In this document: positions 47,011 to 59,223 of the stretch, piece after piece
How the letters are laid out: each line of letters opens with the position of its first letter
Numbering within the stretch: position 1 is the stretch's first letter
From: Erodium maritimum
Lineage: Eukaryota; Streptophyta; Magnoliopsida; Geraniales; Geraniaceae
Assembly (NCBI GenBank): GCA_963921825.1
Contig: OY997588.1
Location: 10,740,001-10,804,000 of the forward strand
DNA length: 64,000 bases
Direction: 5' to 3'
Notes under the pieces: model-generated
What the model was told of the DNA's origin: nothing
What the model saw: the letters and a program-made list of their open reading frames with translations, nothing else
Database searches by the model: none
Translations under genes and position numbers: made by a program

Positions 47011-48373
47011 CCCCCGACCTAGAAGAAGAGGGGTATATATGTCATTCCCTTCTCGGTAGTAATAACTGTTAGACAGATTAGTCCATAAATAATAGAGAAG
47101 CGATAAAGTTGAAGCAATTATTATTAATGAAAATCAAATTAAATAAAGTAACAAAATCGCAAATATAGTGTCTACTGGATACAAAAACCTCACGCGATGA
47201 TCGGATAAGGAATATGTTTGTTGAGGCCCGCAGAGAGAGAACATTACATCCAACCATTCCAAATATGCTAGGAAGACCATTCTATGTAAACCCAAAGAAA
47301 GCTTGCTAATCTTTCTATGCGGGACTTTATAAGATTAATGTTTTTTTCACTTGCATTTTTCCTTAACAATCAAGTCTAATGGGTGATCTTTGAGCTTTAA
47401 TTTCTCATTCACCTATTATCCGTTTTTAGACTTCATAATATCTCGTTGGAAAGACCACACTTCCTAGAACACGAAAATAATTTTTTCATAGTTCTAGGAT
47501 GAGTTGATCTGATAGATAATTGAGCGTCAAGTTGACCGTTCTCACTCTGTCCAAACTCACTTTTGCCAGAACTCTCTTTTGTCCAAGCCTAAAAGGAACC
47601 GAGACAACGTATGCAAAATAGTCTTGTCAGGTCTAATGAGCAAGTACGTGACATGTGGAGTGTGTCATAAGAGGCACACCCCCATTCGGAATCGAACACA
47701 ACTCGACCCAAAGCCTCCTCTTTTTTCTGGAGACCTCCTTTGAATGCATGTCATCATCCTAAATCCCCCTCCAAGAGTCTCTATAGAAGGACCGGCGTGT
47801 TCGCTAAACAAAATATGTCTTTCCGAGTTGAACTAGGAAAAGTGCTAGCTTTGATACTAGCGCGCCACCATTACTAAAGGGATCCTCCCTCTCAGAAGTC
47901 AATTATAATAACCAATCATCATAGTTAAAGGCTTAGCGTTCCAAGAATTGTTCGGGGCTATACCACCTATCATTAGTTAATGAAGTTATCCATTATGCTC
48001 AAAAAAGGTAACATAAGAAATTAGTATTTGTCAATGGTTTTGCAGTAAAAAATTAGGTTCACATTCAACATGTTGAAGCTACGCACTCTTAACATCAAAC
48101 CAAGCATCAGAACACAAGATAAACGAGAGAGAGAGAGACATTATAAACATGACCACAACAGTTTTGGTGGGAATGACAAAAAACACAAATGATCTGCCAG
48201 TGCCAGATATGCACAGAAACTAATGATCCAGCAGTGAGCATTCAATGCTGAAAGGAGAAACAAGTTCTCACAATATTTACTAGAAAAGGAAATCAGGTGG
48301 GATCTCATGCTGTCAAATTAATGACACTATAAAACCAACTTGTCACCATTTCTTTCCCATCAAACACTTGAAA
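47011..48373. other. Intergenic region upstream of the B3-like gene
   Basis: Ordinary, mostly AT-rich DNA, with no coding frames above background and no repeat ends that I could define. The last 250 bp is the likely promoter and 5'UTR of the next gene; no confident TATA box is called. Confidence 0.5.
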
Positions 48374-48892
48374 ATGATGAAGACTAGTAACACTAGCAGC
48401 TGGTGGAAGTGCAATGGCAACGATCCATGGCCGTTCAAGATGAAGCTCACCACCGACAACCTGAGATGGGACAGCTTGAAGATCCCGCCTTCCCGGGGAT
48501 TCGAAGAACACATAGTGCTGAGCCTGAACGAGGCCGGTCGGAGGGAGCTGGAGGCGTGGACTCCGGTCAAAGTAATGGTCTATGATGTTGATACAGGGGA
48601 GACTTATCAAGTGGAGCTGGCAAAGAAAGAGTCGTTCTGGTTCGATCCCATGCCTCTTCCTCACGAAAAGGGCAAGGTCAAGCCAATTTGTGGTCATGAG
48701 TTGATGGTTTGTGATCTTGTCAAGGCTAGGCAGAAGTATGTCTACTCCATTGAGCCGTTTCGGGGGATCAAGAAGAAGAGAGGGCTCGAGCGGGATCAGG
48801 AGATCGCGCTGCGTTGGTCTGGTAACGAGTCTGCCAACAGATTCGATTTCTCGGTGGTTTATGTGCCGGCTCCATGGAACGTGAGGATTTGA
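48374..48892 (+). CDS. B3-like domain protein (At2g33720-type)
   Basis: A single-exon gene of 172 residues, starting at the first real ATG (48374). The middle and end of the protein fit a divergent plant B3 DNA-binding fold: VYDVDTGETYQVELAKK (69-85), then KKKRGLERDQEIALRW (133-148) and RFDFSVVYV (156-164). The N-terminal PWPFKMKLTTDNL (19-31) is the 'LT.SD'-like opening strand of the domain. Family knowledge: B3 proteins bind DNA and regulate transcription; members of this small group often consist of little more than one B3 domain. The DNA contact residues cannot be assigned by eye. The gene has no introns, and no related genes are nearby. A minus-strand retroposon starts about 450 bp downstream. 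Confidence 0.7.
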   Translation: MMKTSNTSSWWKCNGNDPWPFKMKLTTDNLRWDSLKIPPSRGFEEHIVLSLNEAGRRELEAWTPVKVMVYDVDTGETYQVELAKKESFWFDPMPLPHEKGKVKPICGHELMVCDLVKARQKYVYSIEPFRGIKKKRGLERDQEIALRWSGNESANRFDFSVVYVPAPWNVRI

Positions 48893-49342
48893 TTCTTTGT
48901 TTTGTGTTGTTTCTTTTGTCAACGACTTCATGCATGTGTGTTACTTATCATTCTGTATTTAGGATAGTGAGTGATTTGCTTAACAACGTAAGAGATTGAT
49001 TATGCATTGGACAAGTAATAAGTTTGGGTTGTGAATTGTTATTAAGGGAGATCGCGGTCATGCGTGTTGGGGAGTGAAATAAATCACCGGCGGTAGCAGT
49101 ATTAGGTGTAGGGATGCATTAACCAACCATTATGAAACCATACCTGAAATATAGGCTGTCAAGGACACTTATTAGTTATTATGACCATTAGAAACGAGAT
49201 GTATCAAACGTTTTTCTTATGGGTCAAGTTACTTTTTTTCTGGAGTTATTAAGTAGGTCATGGAAAAAAATATCATGTGTTCCGGTATGAATTAATATTT
49301 TTTCATTTATGGTTTCAATTTTTTTATAAATAACAATCTTGT

Positions 49343-50828
49343 TTTTATCGGTAAAGACATATTATAAAGAACTTAATCTATAAAGTAAAGATTGAACATG
49401 AAAGGTGAAATACAGACATGAACATTCCATGAAGGAACCTCAACTAACATCACTCAACACAAAAAGGCATCAAACAACCAGAACCACAATAGAACATAAT
49501 TGGAACTCCAACGAAACAACCACAAAATGCACTAACAAATGAAGGTCTACAACAAGTATTTGACTATCATGAAGCACAAAATGAAAATGAGGTCTAAAAT
49601 ACCAAGATGTGACAACCTTAAAGCTCAAAAAAGAAAACTCCTAAACCACCACAGTACCCAGAACACGCTCGGAAGAACTCAAGCCGACCAACCAAAGGGC
49701 CCAAACGCACATCGGGCCAATACCACCGGATGAGACTGGAAAGAAACCCCAAAACTCGATGTCGTAAGACGCAAAGAGAGGTAGAACTAACCGTACAAGA
49801 GGGCCCTCACACAGGAACCACACCGACCCATCCTCACGAGAGGAGGATCCAATTCCGAAAAATCGGCTCAGATCCTAAAAAGGTACCAAGAAGGGACATG
49901 GCCAACACATAAGAAACATCCAAATCCCGACCTCCAAAATGACGACAAAAGTGCGGGAAACAATTTGATTTAAACCGAAACTAAACCCCCCAAAATCACC
50001 ACACCCACTCCAAACCGTACCGGAAAACAACTAACCACGTCGCAACCTCACCCACACCACGAGTCCGAAGGCTAAAACATCATCGGAGGCCAACAATCCC
50101 CAGTGATTCTTGTACCAACAAGTAGGGGAAAAAGTGAGACAAACATGTAGAAGACGACGCGTCGACACGGTAGAGCAAGGAGGCGGTCCGAGAGAGGAGA
50201 TCGACGGCGGAGCACAACGAGGGAGACATGTGAGACAAGATCCGCGTCAATCCACACCAAGGAAGGTAGAGGAAAGCATCCCACTGTCGAGCGTCGGGAA
50301 GAGGAACTTAATGAGAATGTGGCTAAGCGCGGCGAAGAGCTCAAGAGAGGCACCGTGCACGGCGGAGCTCAACGAGAGAGGCGGAAGGGACCATATTCAT
50401 GTCAATCCACACCGGAAAGGTTGAGGAAAGCGTCTCTCTGTCGGATCTAGAGCAAGCACCGGAGTCGGGGATCTGAGCGCCGATAAGACGAAGCCAACCA
50501 CTACAACCACGTCATCAAACCCCGATATGCAACAATCCCTATCTAGGGAGGCGAGGAAGGAAGTCCCACGACCAAATTTCGGTCGAGACACCGAGGAGGA
50601 AAAAACGCCTAAGAAGGGCGGAGGAGGAAAGAAAATGATGGACATCAAGGTAGAAAGTAGGAGTAAAGAGGAGAAGAAGGTGAGGGTAAGGATCGGAAGT
50701 GACCTCAATGACCGAAGTCACGAGGCCATCGCCGAGAGCGGCGGTGGATCTAGGGTTAGTTTAGAGAGAGGGGGAGCTTTTGGTTTTAGAGAGAAAAAGA
50801 TTTCCTAAAGCTTTTTTTTATTAAAAAA
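49343..50828 (-). mobile_element. Retroposed element, minus strand (1.5 kb), with 15-bp target-site duplication
   Basis: A 15-bp direct repeat (AAATAACAATCTTGT at 49328-49342 and AAATAACAACCTTGT at 50829-50843, one mismatch) flanks it. On the minus strand its 3' end is ...CGATAAAAA at the left and its 5' end is a CT-rich leader containing CCCTAGATCC near 50750. No reverse transcriptase was seen. It may be a truncated or non-autonomous LINE derivative; frames on both strands look like translated leader DNA rather than genes. Confidence 0.7.
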
Positions 50829-50843
50829 AAATAACAACCTTGT

Positions 50844-51666
50844 TAGGGAAAATTTTAAAACAATAAGGGAAAACAAAAGTTTAGAATTGTATCGCTCCTT
50901 CTTCTTGTAAATAAAGTTTTTTTAGCATGAGTAAGTTTATTTATAACATCGTGAAAGTTAATAGACATGGTCTCAGACATGCCCGAGACGTTTACCTTTT
51001 AGTAAAATATTGCGGTTAATTCATGTAACAATGTAGGGACGTGATGTGTCTCCTCAGTAGCGTCCTAGGTAGTCGGGGAGGTATGTAGGAAAAGGAGGAG
51101 GAGTGGGACCGAGTTGTGCCAGACCCCATTGGGACGGGACGTGTCTCCTCTTCAATGTCCTACTCTCTCGTCCAGTACTCATTGGAACAGATGAGGTCGT
51201 GTAGCAGACCTCGCCTGGCTGTTTGGTCCAACAAAGGCTCATGTTTGTGATCCCGACAACACAACATTGTCGTTGAAAATCCACCGTCTACTAGCGACAC
51301 TTCGAAGAGACAACATCGTCTTCCATCATCGGGCTCGCCTGTAAATTCATCCCTTGATCCCAACCTCCATGATCCAAATCGAGAGGCTGAAAGGACCTAA
51401 CACGAATATCCATATGGATCAAATTCGGCCCTCTCTTGTTGTCGAACTCGTTCCCGTCCTTTCTATGATACTGGTGGTCCGTAGAGCAGGGAGGAGGTAT
51501 GAGACCAAGGAAAAACCATCGCAGGCGGTGAAAGGGTTCTTGATCCCTTACCTTCGCAGCTCTAGGATGGGATCCGTAGATTAATCGTCGGAGTAGATGG
51601 GAGAAGAGATTTCGAACGAGATAGGGCGACAATAGGTAGACAGGACAGTGCCGGGAAAGAGGACGC
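50844..51666. other. Repeat-like flank into which the LINE at 51684 inserted
   Basis: The stretch 50844-51040 is AT-rich. The stretch 51040-51660 is coding-like on the minus strand, resembling a retroelement leader/ORF1 with no named domain. It is interrupted by the LINE and continues after 53156. Confidence 0.35.
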
Positions 51667-51689
51667 CAACAACAACGTGATGCCCACGA

Positions 51690-52562
51690 GTACCTCCTCG
51701 TTGTTCGTTCGACATGTGATGAGGTTAGCTTGTGATCCCGAGTTCGGAAGAGTTTTTGGTTCTGACACTTTGAGATGGGTGGTCGGTGATGGGACCACGG
51801 TTCGTTTTTGGGAGGACCCATGGCTCTTTGATATCGCTATAGCAATTCGTTACCCTCGTCTTTACAGGGTGGCAGAGGGTCATCATGGGTCGGTTGCGGA
51901 GTTCTTTGTGGGGGGGGGGGGGGGGGGGGGGGGAGTGGTCGTTCCCATTCTCGAGGGGTCTTTGAGTTCGGGATGAGATGGCTTTGGAGGAGATTAGAGT
52001 CCGCCTTGTGGGTCTTCGTTTGGTACGCGATCGCCCGGATGCGCTGGTCTGGTCTTGGGATCTGAATGGGTTCTCTACAACTAGAGCTTTTCAGGTTTTG
52101 GCTGGGTGGGATGATTTTGGTGTTGTGCCTTGGGCTTCTGTTATCTGGTCTGCCCCTGTTCCTCCCAAGCTACAGTTGTTTGCTTGGTTGTTTGCTCATA
52201 ATGGGGTCCCTACTATATCCTTCTTGGTGGATAGAGGTGTGCCGATTCCGTTAGCCCGTTGGAGTTGTGTTATGTGTGGATCAGGTGGTGAGGATATTGG
52301 ACATCTGTTCGTTGCTTGCACGTGGACTTGGAGAGTCTGGTCCTTGATTATGGGGTGGTGGGGTGTTGTGGGGGTGTTACCGTTGTCTTCTTCTGTTTTC
52401 CTCGAGTCATGGATCTCTTTGGTGGGATCTAGGAGGCTGAGGACGGAGTGGGTTGACATCTGGCTTCTTTTTATTTGGCATGTCTGGTTGGAGCGCAACC
52501 GTCGTGTTTTCTCTGGATCCGCTAGCATTGAGCCGAGCATTCTTCTAGCTAGGGTTCAATAG
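51690..52562 (+). pseudogene. LINE ORF2 C-terminus with zinc-binding zf-RVT domain
   Basis: Frame one contains WVVGDGTTVRFWEDPWL (about 51778-51830), the classic linker after the reverse transcriptase. A 24-G run (51910-51933) breaks the frame. The second frame, from 51978, has the zf-RVT zinc-binding segment: FSTTRAFQVL, then IWSAPVPPKLQLFAWLF, then CVMCGSGGEDIGHLFVAC. The cysteine/histidine pattern CxxC...H...C is intact. A stop at 52560-52562 ends it. No RNase H domain follows. Confidence 0.85.
51910..51933. repeat. Poly(G) run, 24 Gs, within the LINE coding region
   Basis: Twenty-four consecutive Gs encoding a glycine run. Frame continuity across it depends on the exact length, which assembly can misjudge. 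Confidence 0.95.
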
Positions 52563-53155
52563 GGGTCCTTCTCCAGTCTGAGAGCATCCGGTCGGCTTTT
52601 CATTTTTCTCGAGTGGATCGAGTCTCCGGCTTCTGCGCTGATTAGGAGCATCTGAGAATTGTTGTATCATGTTCGAGGAGCTTAGCACCTTGTCCCCCGG
52701 TCCTCTTCGGTGGGTTCTTTCGCCAGGTCTGGTGAGTGCTTGTTCAGGAGTCGTCTTGGGGTTGCTTATCTTGGTGGGGTCTGGTGAGTACTTGTTCCGG
52801 GGTCACGTTTTGGGGCCGAACTGCCCGTTTTCGGGTGGAGGAGCATGGATTACTTAGCCTTATTGAGGCCAGAGGATTCACCCGTGTGGTCTCCTGTGGT
52901 ACTGTTCACTAGTCCGATCAAGGTTGCCCGAGCGATCTCCTGAGACACTGTTCACCATTCTGCTGAGGTTTGTGGTTGTTGAGGTGGACCGGGGTGGTTG
53001 TTTTCTCTTGTTTGCTTTTGCTTTTGTTGCTTTTGCCTTTGGGACGGTTTTTGGTGGACTTTGTTCTGGTGGTTGTGGTTTCTATCCCATGACCCACACT
53101 TCCTTTTTAATGCATTTCTTTCTCTCTGATAAAAAAAACAACAACAACGTGATGC

Positions 53156-55001
53156 GTCATGATTACAATTATTTTAGTTCTCTTCCACTGTAAATAAAAG
53201 TTTTTTCAACTAGTGCATAGACTATTAATCATTTTTATAACATAATTAAAATTTATAATCATAATAAGAAAAATACCAATCAATTTTGAATCTATTAGGG
53301 GATGTAATACAGTTTTTGTGTATTTTTTATTCGTGAACATAAATCGATTAAATTCATTAACGTTAGTAGAATAATTATTTTATTAATTATAACAGTACAA
53401 TTTGATGATGTAATAGAATGTTTGTGACTAACAGAGTGAAGATGAGATAAAACTCTAGTGACGGTCGGAGAATCGATCCTATATCTAATAACCAGGACAA
53501 ATTCAAGGAGATTTTAGGGGGTCGGACCCTATTCTAGTTGTGTTGAATATGGATGATCCTGTAAGCTTCTCGCGTCTCGAGTTGATCGATATTTTTGTGT
53601 CACACCAAGCGGCCAAGGAGTATGCTAAGGGAAGTAGGAGACTAGGAACCAAAGCGCATCTGATTCAGTGGAGTTGGGGTGTGGCTCCTCTATGACACCC
53701 TGAGGTGCCCTAGGCGACTCAAGGTGACCCGCGAGGTAACTTGTCGTGCCTCGCTCTTGTTCTCTCAGCGCCATCTATCGTCGAAATGTCTGTGGACTCC
53801 ATAGTGTCTTGGGTGGGGATCTCAGAGCCATCCATCTCTGGGGAGGAAATATACCGTCGAGGCTCCACCGGTCCCTAGACCGGGGGTCGGGGAGGAAGAG
53901 AGGTTATGTGGCCCTATGGGGGATGGGTGCCAACGATATTCTTCTCGGCGTGTCCTGTGGATCGGCTTTGGAGGCTGCTTGGTCCCTTGATCATGTTGTC
54001 TCTCAGTTTCAAGATAGGGGTTGTTCCTAAGTCCCGTGTATTGGTAGGGACGGGTATCCAGTGTCATTTAGAATTGCAACATCATCACCATCGTCCGTGG
54101 CGGCCGGTCAGGATCATTATCCTCCAAACCAGTCTTAGTAGGCTAAAAAATGCGTTCATAATGGTGGATTGGCCAACATTGGTGTGGAGCATCAGAGGAG
54201 GACTAACGGTCCTGAGCGGCTCGTGATCTCGGATCTAGCATTCGATCTCTCGCTCCGTCGTTGGGAATAATGGCTCGGTCTTGTCAAGATCGGTTCTTGT
54301 TGTCGGGAGAACAGTGGTAAGGGTGGGACAAGATCATAGTCATTGGGCGTTCCCTGATCGGGCTTCGGTTCCCTATGGCCACATCGGCTGGATTGGAGAT
54401 CCACTGGGGCCGAGCTCCTATACGGGGGTCGCCACAATCTGACGGCGTGGTGGTTGAATTCATGGTTCCAATCGGGCATGGTTTTCCACCTCTCCTCCCT
54501 TTTCTATCGTCCACCTATATACTACCACCATCTATAGTTATCGTGACTTTCTCCTCAGGGTTCTCTACCTTAATCGTGAAGCCACGGAGAGGCCGTCCGA
54601 TCAAAAATCTATCGGTTGCTTCTTCTACAAGCAAGCCACCAGTCGTGGCTTTCGTCGTCGCTCCATCACCACCTATTGGTCTTAGTATTTTTACGCCACC
54701 ATCCGTTACTCTTAGCGACATCTCGCCGCCTCCACTGTGTCGGGACCCTCTTCGTGGGGAAAGCACCCATGATCGAAGTTGGGAGAGAAAAAATTGAAGC
54801 TTATCGATGGGGTTTTGGCCCCTGATTCAGCGCGAGTCCCTACGATACCTTCTCTGCTTACACCGCCTCCGGGTATGGTACGACGACGCCGGGTGCCTAA
54901 TCCATTTGCAGCGTGTAGGCACTGCCTTAAATATGATTTCAAGTTTCGTTTTCCAACCCCATACCTTTTTTTATATTACCTATATGGCATTTCAATACCA
55001 T
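53156..55001. other. Unassigned, partly GC-rich repeat-like DNA
   Basis: AT-rich up to about 53500. From 53500 to about 54900 there are coding-like frames on both strands (Pro/Ser-rich, with a GRPIKNL-like stretch near 54590) but no domain was identified with confidence. It looks like old non-LTR element debris, probably more than one insertion. Confidence 0.35.
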
Positions 55002-55016
55002 AACGGCTATATTGTT

Positions 55017-56373
55017 TTTTTTGAAACGGGAAAGAAGTAGTATTACTAAATTGTCGTGCTTACAACTTGGGACCTAACAGTCCCGGATACCAGTATTTGT
55101 CCCGATTGGCCGTGGCCCCTCGAGCGCACATGGTTCCATATCAATAGTCTGCTTTGTTTCGCAGATCCAAACTCAAGAATTCCTCGATCCACTGTTTCAT
55201 GAGATACATGGCTAACGGAATAAAAGCTACCTAACCAAAGATTTATTCGACCTAAAACGAGCAACCTGAAAATAGAAGCGGTCTTTGTTGCGGATTCCCC
55301 GAGACTTCCCGGCTGTAGACGTCTCGGGTATGTGGGTATAGGTCTCTGAAGGCCCTTCCCACCCCCGCTCTGGAGGATCATTCATCCCCCGGGGGATTGT
55401 GGTCCCCCGGGCTAACATCCTGTTCCTGCACTTGATGTGGTGGTGTTAGCAGCATCTTGGTCTCCGGCTTGTGGCCCGTCTTAATCACCCTAGGTCTTGG
55501 ACCGACGACCGTGGTATGGCGTAGAATCCCCCATCGAGCCAAGGTGCAGTTCATCAGGTCACCCAATCGCAGATCGGGCCTCTTCCACTTGGCCCCGATC
55601 TTCAAATGAGGGTTAGGGATTGGGGTGTCCTTGGCTTGACTTTTGGTTATCGTCGGAGACTGGGTCAGCACCCTGACGGTAGTGCTCCGGGTCTCCTGAT
55701 GTGCACGACCCCTGCTGGCCCCGACCCTCCTAGGGTTTATGGATCCCGTGGAGTAGGGGACCCTACCCGGCTGAATATCGAAACCCGATCGGTCGTATCC
55801 CGGTTGATAGGCCGAGGACCAAGAGAAGCAGTGTACCGGGTCCCATTGGTAGGTCGGGAACACGGACCGCTTCGATGGAGGGACGGGAGCCAGGCCCCGA
55901 AACTGTGTCTCCGGGTGTCGACGTGCCTGATCCCAGTCCGGTAGAGGGCGTTGATGACCTGGATTAGCTGCAACTGGCCGGGTGAGCTCCGGCGTAGGTC
56001 GGTGCCAAGGAGACGGGTGCCACCACGTCGAATCGTGGTGCACATCGTGCATGGACCACCCCCGGTTATGCAAGACCAATATGGGGTTGGCCTGGCCATG
56101 CAAGGGGGGGCGCGGGTGATCGGCCACACAGAGGCGATCAGGAGGACAGCGAGTCTCCGGCCATGGCGATCGGACGGAGTACCCGTCCCGTTGAAAGCTG
56201 TTGATCGGAAAAACCATGGTGGGAGAGGGAAAGGGGGCCCGGAGCGATGGAGATGCAATACCAGATGGGTGGGCGCGAGGGAAGGCCGTGGAGGAGACGG
56301 CGGCGACAGTGGCGGCTGAACCCTAATAGGGTTTACGTGAAGAACCTCAGAGAGTCTTCTGTGGAGCGCTGTC
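55017..56373 (-). mobile_element. Retroposed element, minus strand (1.36 kb), with 15-bp target-site duplication
   Basis: The 15-bp direct repeat AACGGCTATATTGTT flanks it exactly (55002-55016 and 56374-56388). Read on the minus strand it begins with a CT/GC-rich leader (AACCCTATTAGGGTTCAGCC near 56330) and ends in an A-tail (T-run at 55017-55022 on the plus strand). The long open frame on the minus strand (55378-56217) has no recognised domain and may be LINE ORF1-like or by chance. It is inserted only about 150 bp upstream of the RING gene's first ATG. Confidence 0.75.
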
Positions 56374-56567
56374 AACGGCTATATTGTTAAAAGAACTACG
56401 AATTTTTATGCTCTCTATCTGTGCTTGTTTAGTAGCCAAAAGTAGCCAAAGAATATTAATCTTGACCAATTCGATTTAGTTGATTTTAGAGTATAATAAA
56501 ATGATATTTTTCGTTAATAAAAATGGTAATTAAGCGAACCTTAACATTTCCCAGCATAATTGATAGA

Positions 56568-59223
56568 ATGAAGGAGGAAGCAGAAATCGGAAGAATGAAG
56601 CAGGAAGACGCCAGTGCTACGCATAGGCAGAGCGGCAGAGGCTCTTCCGACGAGTCGAGCCCATGTCCCATCTGCCTCGGACCTATGCTTCAAGACTCCT
56701 ATCTCGATCAATGTTTCCGTGCGTTTCCCCTCTCCCTCCCATTTCTTTCTCTTCAATCTCAACCCTTTCTTTCTTTGGTTCTCAATTGCTTGTGTATCTG
56801 CTTCTTCTCGCATTTTCTCGGCAACCAAACACGAGTTATATTATATTATGTGCCCTTTGTCCCCAATTTACTTGATACTTTATTATTTTAACTCCTGAAT
56901 TTTCTATTTAGGGTTTCTCCAAAGTTTTGAAACATGAATCATACTGAAACCCTGTAGGCAGAAGATGTGAAAGTACCTTACTTTATTTGTTTACAAGTGT
57001 TGTGGTGACCAAGACCTGTCCTTTTGAGCAATATTAATTTTCTTTGAAATCAGTAGTATGTCTAAATAGAAGGAGATAACAATAGTCAGTATGACTTGGT
57101 TGTTGTTTTTGTTTAGCAAGTTTTGTGAACTAAAACAATCATATGAGGGTGAAATTTTACCCTAAACTGAGAAGGAAATGAAAGAAGAGAAACCCAACTA
57201 GTTCTAAATATGGGGCTTTGAGATAACTTGCAATCTATTTTCTTATACTGAACTTCAAACTATTTTGGGGTTTCAAAGTTTGTGGTGGTTCCACACTAAA
57301 GACCACACAAGGTTGCACCCATGTAAGTCCTGAATATGAAAGCTGAGTTACAAGTGTAATTTTAGACACCAGATGACTTGCTTCTTCAATCTGCTAAAAT
57401 AGAAACCAGTGAGAGTCGTGTAGAACTTGAATCATTCTAACATGTAATTTTTACTAACAGTAGTGCACTCCAGCAATGGTTCCTGATGAAAATCATTACA
57501 TTTCGTTTGTCCCTTATGCTTCCAAATTGTGAGTGTATGCACATAAATGCATTCTGCACTGGAGTTTTGCTTTCTCGTTGTATTCTGGCTTGGGGTAAGT
57601 TGGAATGAGACGGGGAATCAATTTTGTTGATGTCTTGAATAATAATTCTTCCGAATCCACGTGCTTGATGGAAACTGCTTTGTATCAACCATATCAAACC
57701 CAGGTTTACAATCTTGATTTCTTGTGTTGCAGATAGATTTTGCTATAACTGCATTTTACATTGGACTAAAGTGGTTTCTAACAAGCATTCTCACTGCCCC
57801 TCTTCTGTGAAGTGTCCTCTGTGCAAGGTTTGTTTTATTTACTAATAAAAGGAAAAATAATTCAACTCGTGTTATTATCAGATTATTGTTCTACTTCTAT
57901 TTCATGCTACCCCGGGAAAATATCAGACGGCCATGAGAACTGTATGGTGCACAATTTATTTTATGTTGATACATGGTTACTGTGTTACATTTTCAAGACT
58001 CTCACAGCAAAACACGTGTGTGGGTGTGTGTGTGTGTGCGCGCGCGCATATGTTCCGCTTTTTGTGATCAACAGTAGCTTTTAGGACTGTTCTTCATCAT
58101 AATTAAAGTTTTTTCTTTTGGGGATGATGCTGTTCATAATTACTTTATTCTGAGATTTGTTTGATCTGCAGAGTGAAAACTTTTCTATCATATATGGATA
58201 CGATGGAAGTTCCTTTCAACAGCATTATCTCAACCAAGATTTAGGGAATTGGTAATTTTCTCACTAGTGTCTCTTCCTTCACCGCTGTTTAGAGATTAGC
58301 ACTTTGGTTTACTTTATTATCAATGTCATCTGCAGTTTCATCTTATCAAAAGCACACAAGTATAGGCTACAATGCTATTATACTGAACCAGGTGCTCTGC
58401 TGCTTCTTATTTCTTCTTTAATTGTTTTCTGATTTCTCTTTGCTATCTGTTCTTTACGTTTTTCTTGACAAAATTCTGTCACCTGTATACATGGTTTTCA
58501 GACAATTATATGTTCAATCAGGTCTCCTAAATGATACTTTTAATGTATCACGGTACTGGAAGGGTCGTAAATATCTTCAGCGAAACCGATGGATCCAAAC
58601 TTGGTTGAGAAGGGAACTTCAAGCTCTAGTGCAGGTCTGTGTTAGTTTATTTCACAGTTTCACACGAATGTTTGGAAATATCTGAAATAACATGCATAAT
58701 TTTTTTTGTGCTGTTTTGCTTGATTCAAGTGTAAAGGCTAAATGGTTACTTGTGTTTCATCTGCATCTAGGAAGAAGATGTGGATGTTATCTTGCATCAT
58801 ATTGAGGGCACTATAGATTCATTTTTTAGAAGGTAACTCTTGTTATTTTTTCCATCTTGAATTGATTCTCATATAGTAGCGGCTATCCCTATAATTGTGA
58901 ATTTACACTGCTGTTTTTTTAACAGTAACAAGCAACAAAGTCAAATGAAGGCACCAGAGACAAAACAGGAAGAGTTTAAGACTTTGGTTTGTAATGCAGC
59001 AAGACCTTTTCTGGCAGCAAGAACGGAACATTTTGTTCTTGAGATGGAACTTTTTCTTGCTTCGGGTCTAAACATTGATGCCTACGATAAAGTTTACATG
59101 CAGAGATTGGGTTGGCACTCTGGGGAAGACACTACCAGTGCTGTGGAAGGAGAAGCTAGTGAACACGCCCCTGTCATTCCTTACATGCATATCTTTGATG
59201 CTGCTGATGATGAAACTGATTGA
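56568..59223 (+). CDS. RING-type (C3HC4) E3 ubiquitin ligase, putative
   Basis: Seven exons: 56568-56718, 57733-57827, 58172-58251, 58336-58391, 58522-58634, 58771-58832 and 58926-59223. Phases are consistent and the product is 284 residues. An upstream in-frame ATG at 56523 would add 15 residues. The RING finger is split by the first intron: CPIC (33-36), then C49-x-H51-x2-C54-x2-C57 and CPLC (78-81). After it comes a region with SFQQHYLNQDLG, RYWKGRKYLQRNRWIQTWLRR and an acidic C-terminal tail ending DAADDETD. Family knowledge: RING proteins transfer ubiquitin from E2 enzymes; this fits the small RING/U-box group related to At5g12310/At5g19430, whose targets are unknown to me. It is not a known-function gene. 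Its promoter borders a retroposed element (55017-56373). Confidence 0.88.

Larger units (their letters stand above)
51684..53138 (+). mobile_element. 5'-truncated LINE (L1-type) with 17-bp target-site duplication
   Basis: The 17-bp repeat CAACAACAACGTGATGC flanks it exactly (51667-51683 and 53139-53155). The 3' end is ...CTGATAAAAAAAA, the short A-tail. The 5' end is truncated inside the reverse-transcriptase tail. The coding part (51690-52562) is described separately; 52563-53138 is the 3'UTR. Confidence 0.95.

Noticed and set aside
48368..48373. Earlier start for the B3-like gene at a TTG codon
   Set aside because: Non-ATG initiation is not expected here; the first ATG of the frame is at 48374.
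55378..56217. Open frame of 279 codons on the minus strand
   Set aside because: It lies inside a retroposed element framed by a 15-bp duplication, and shows no domain; kept as part of that element and not as a host gene.
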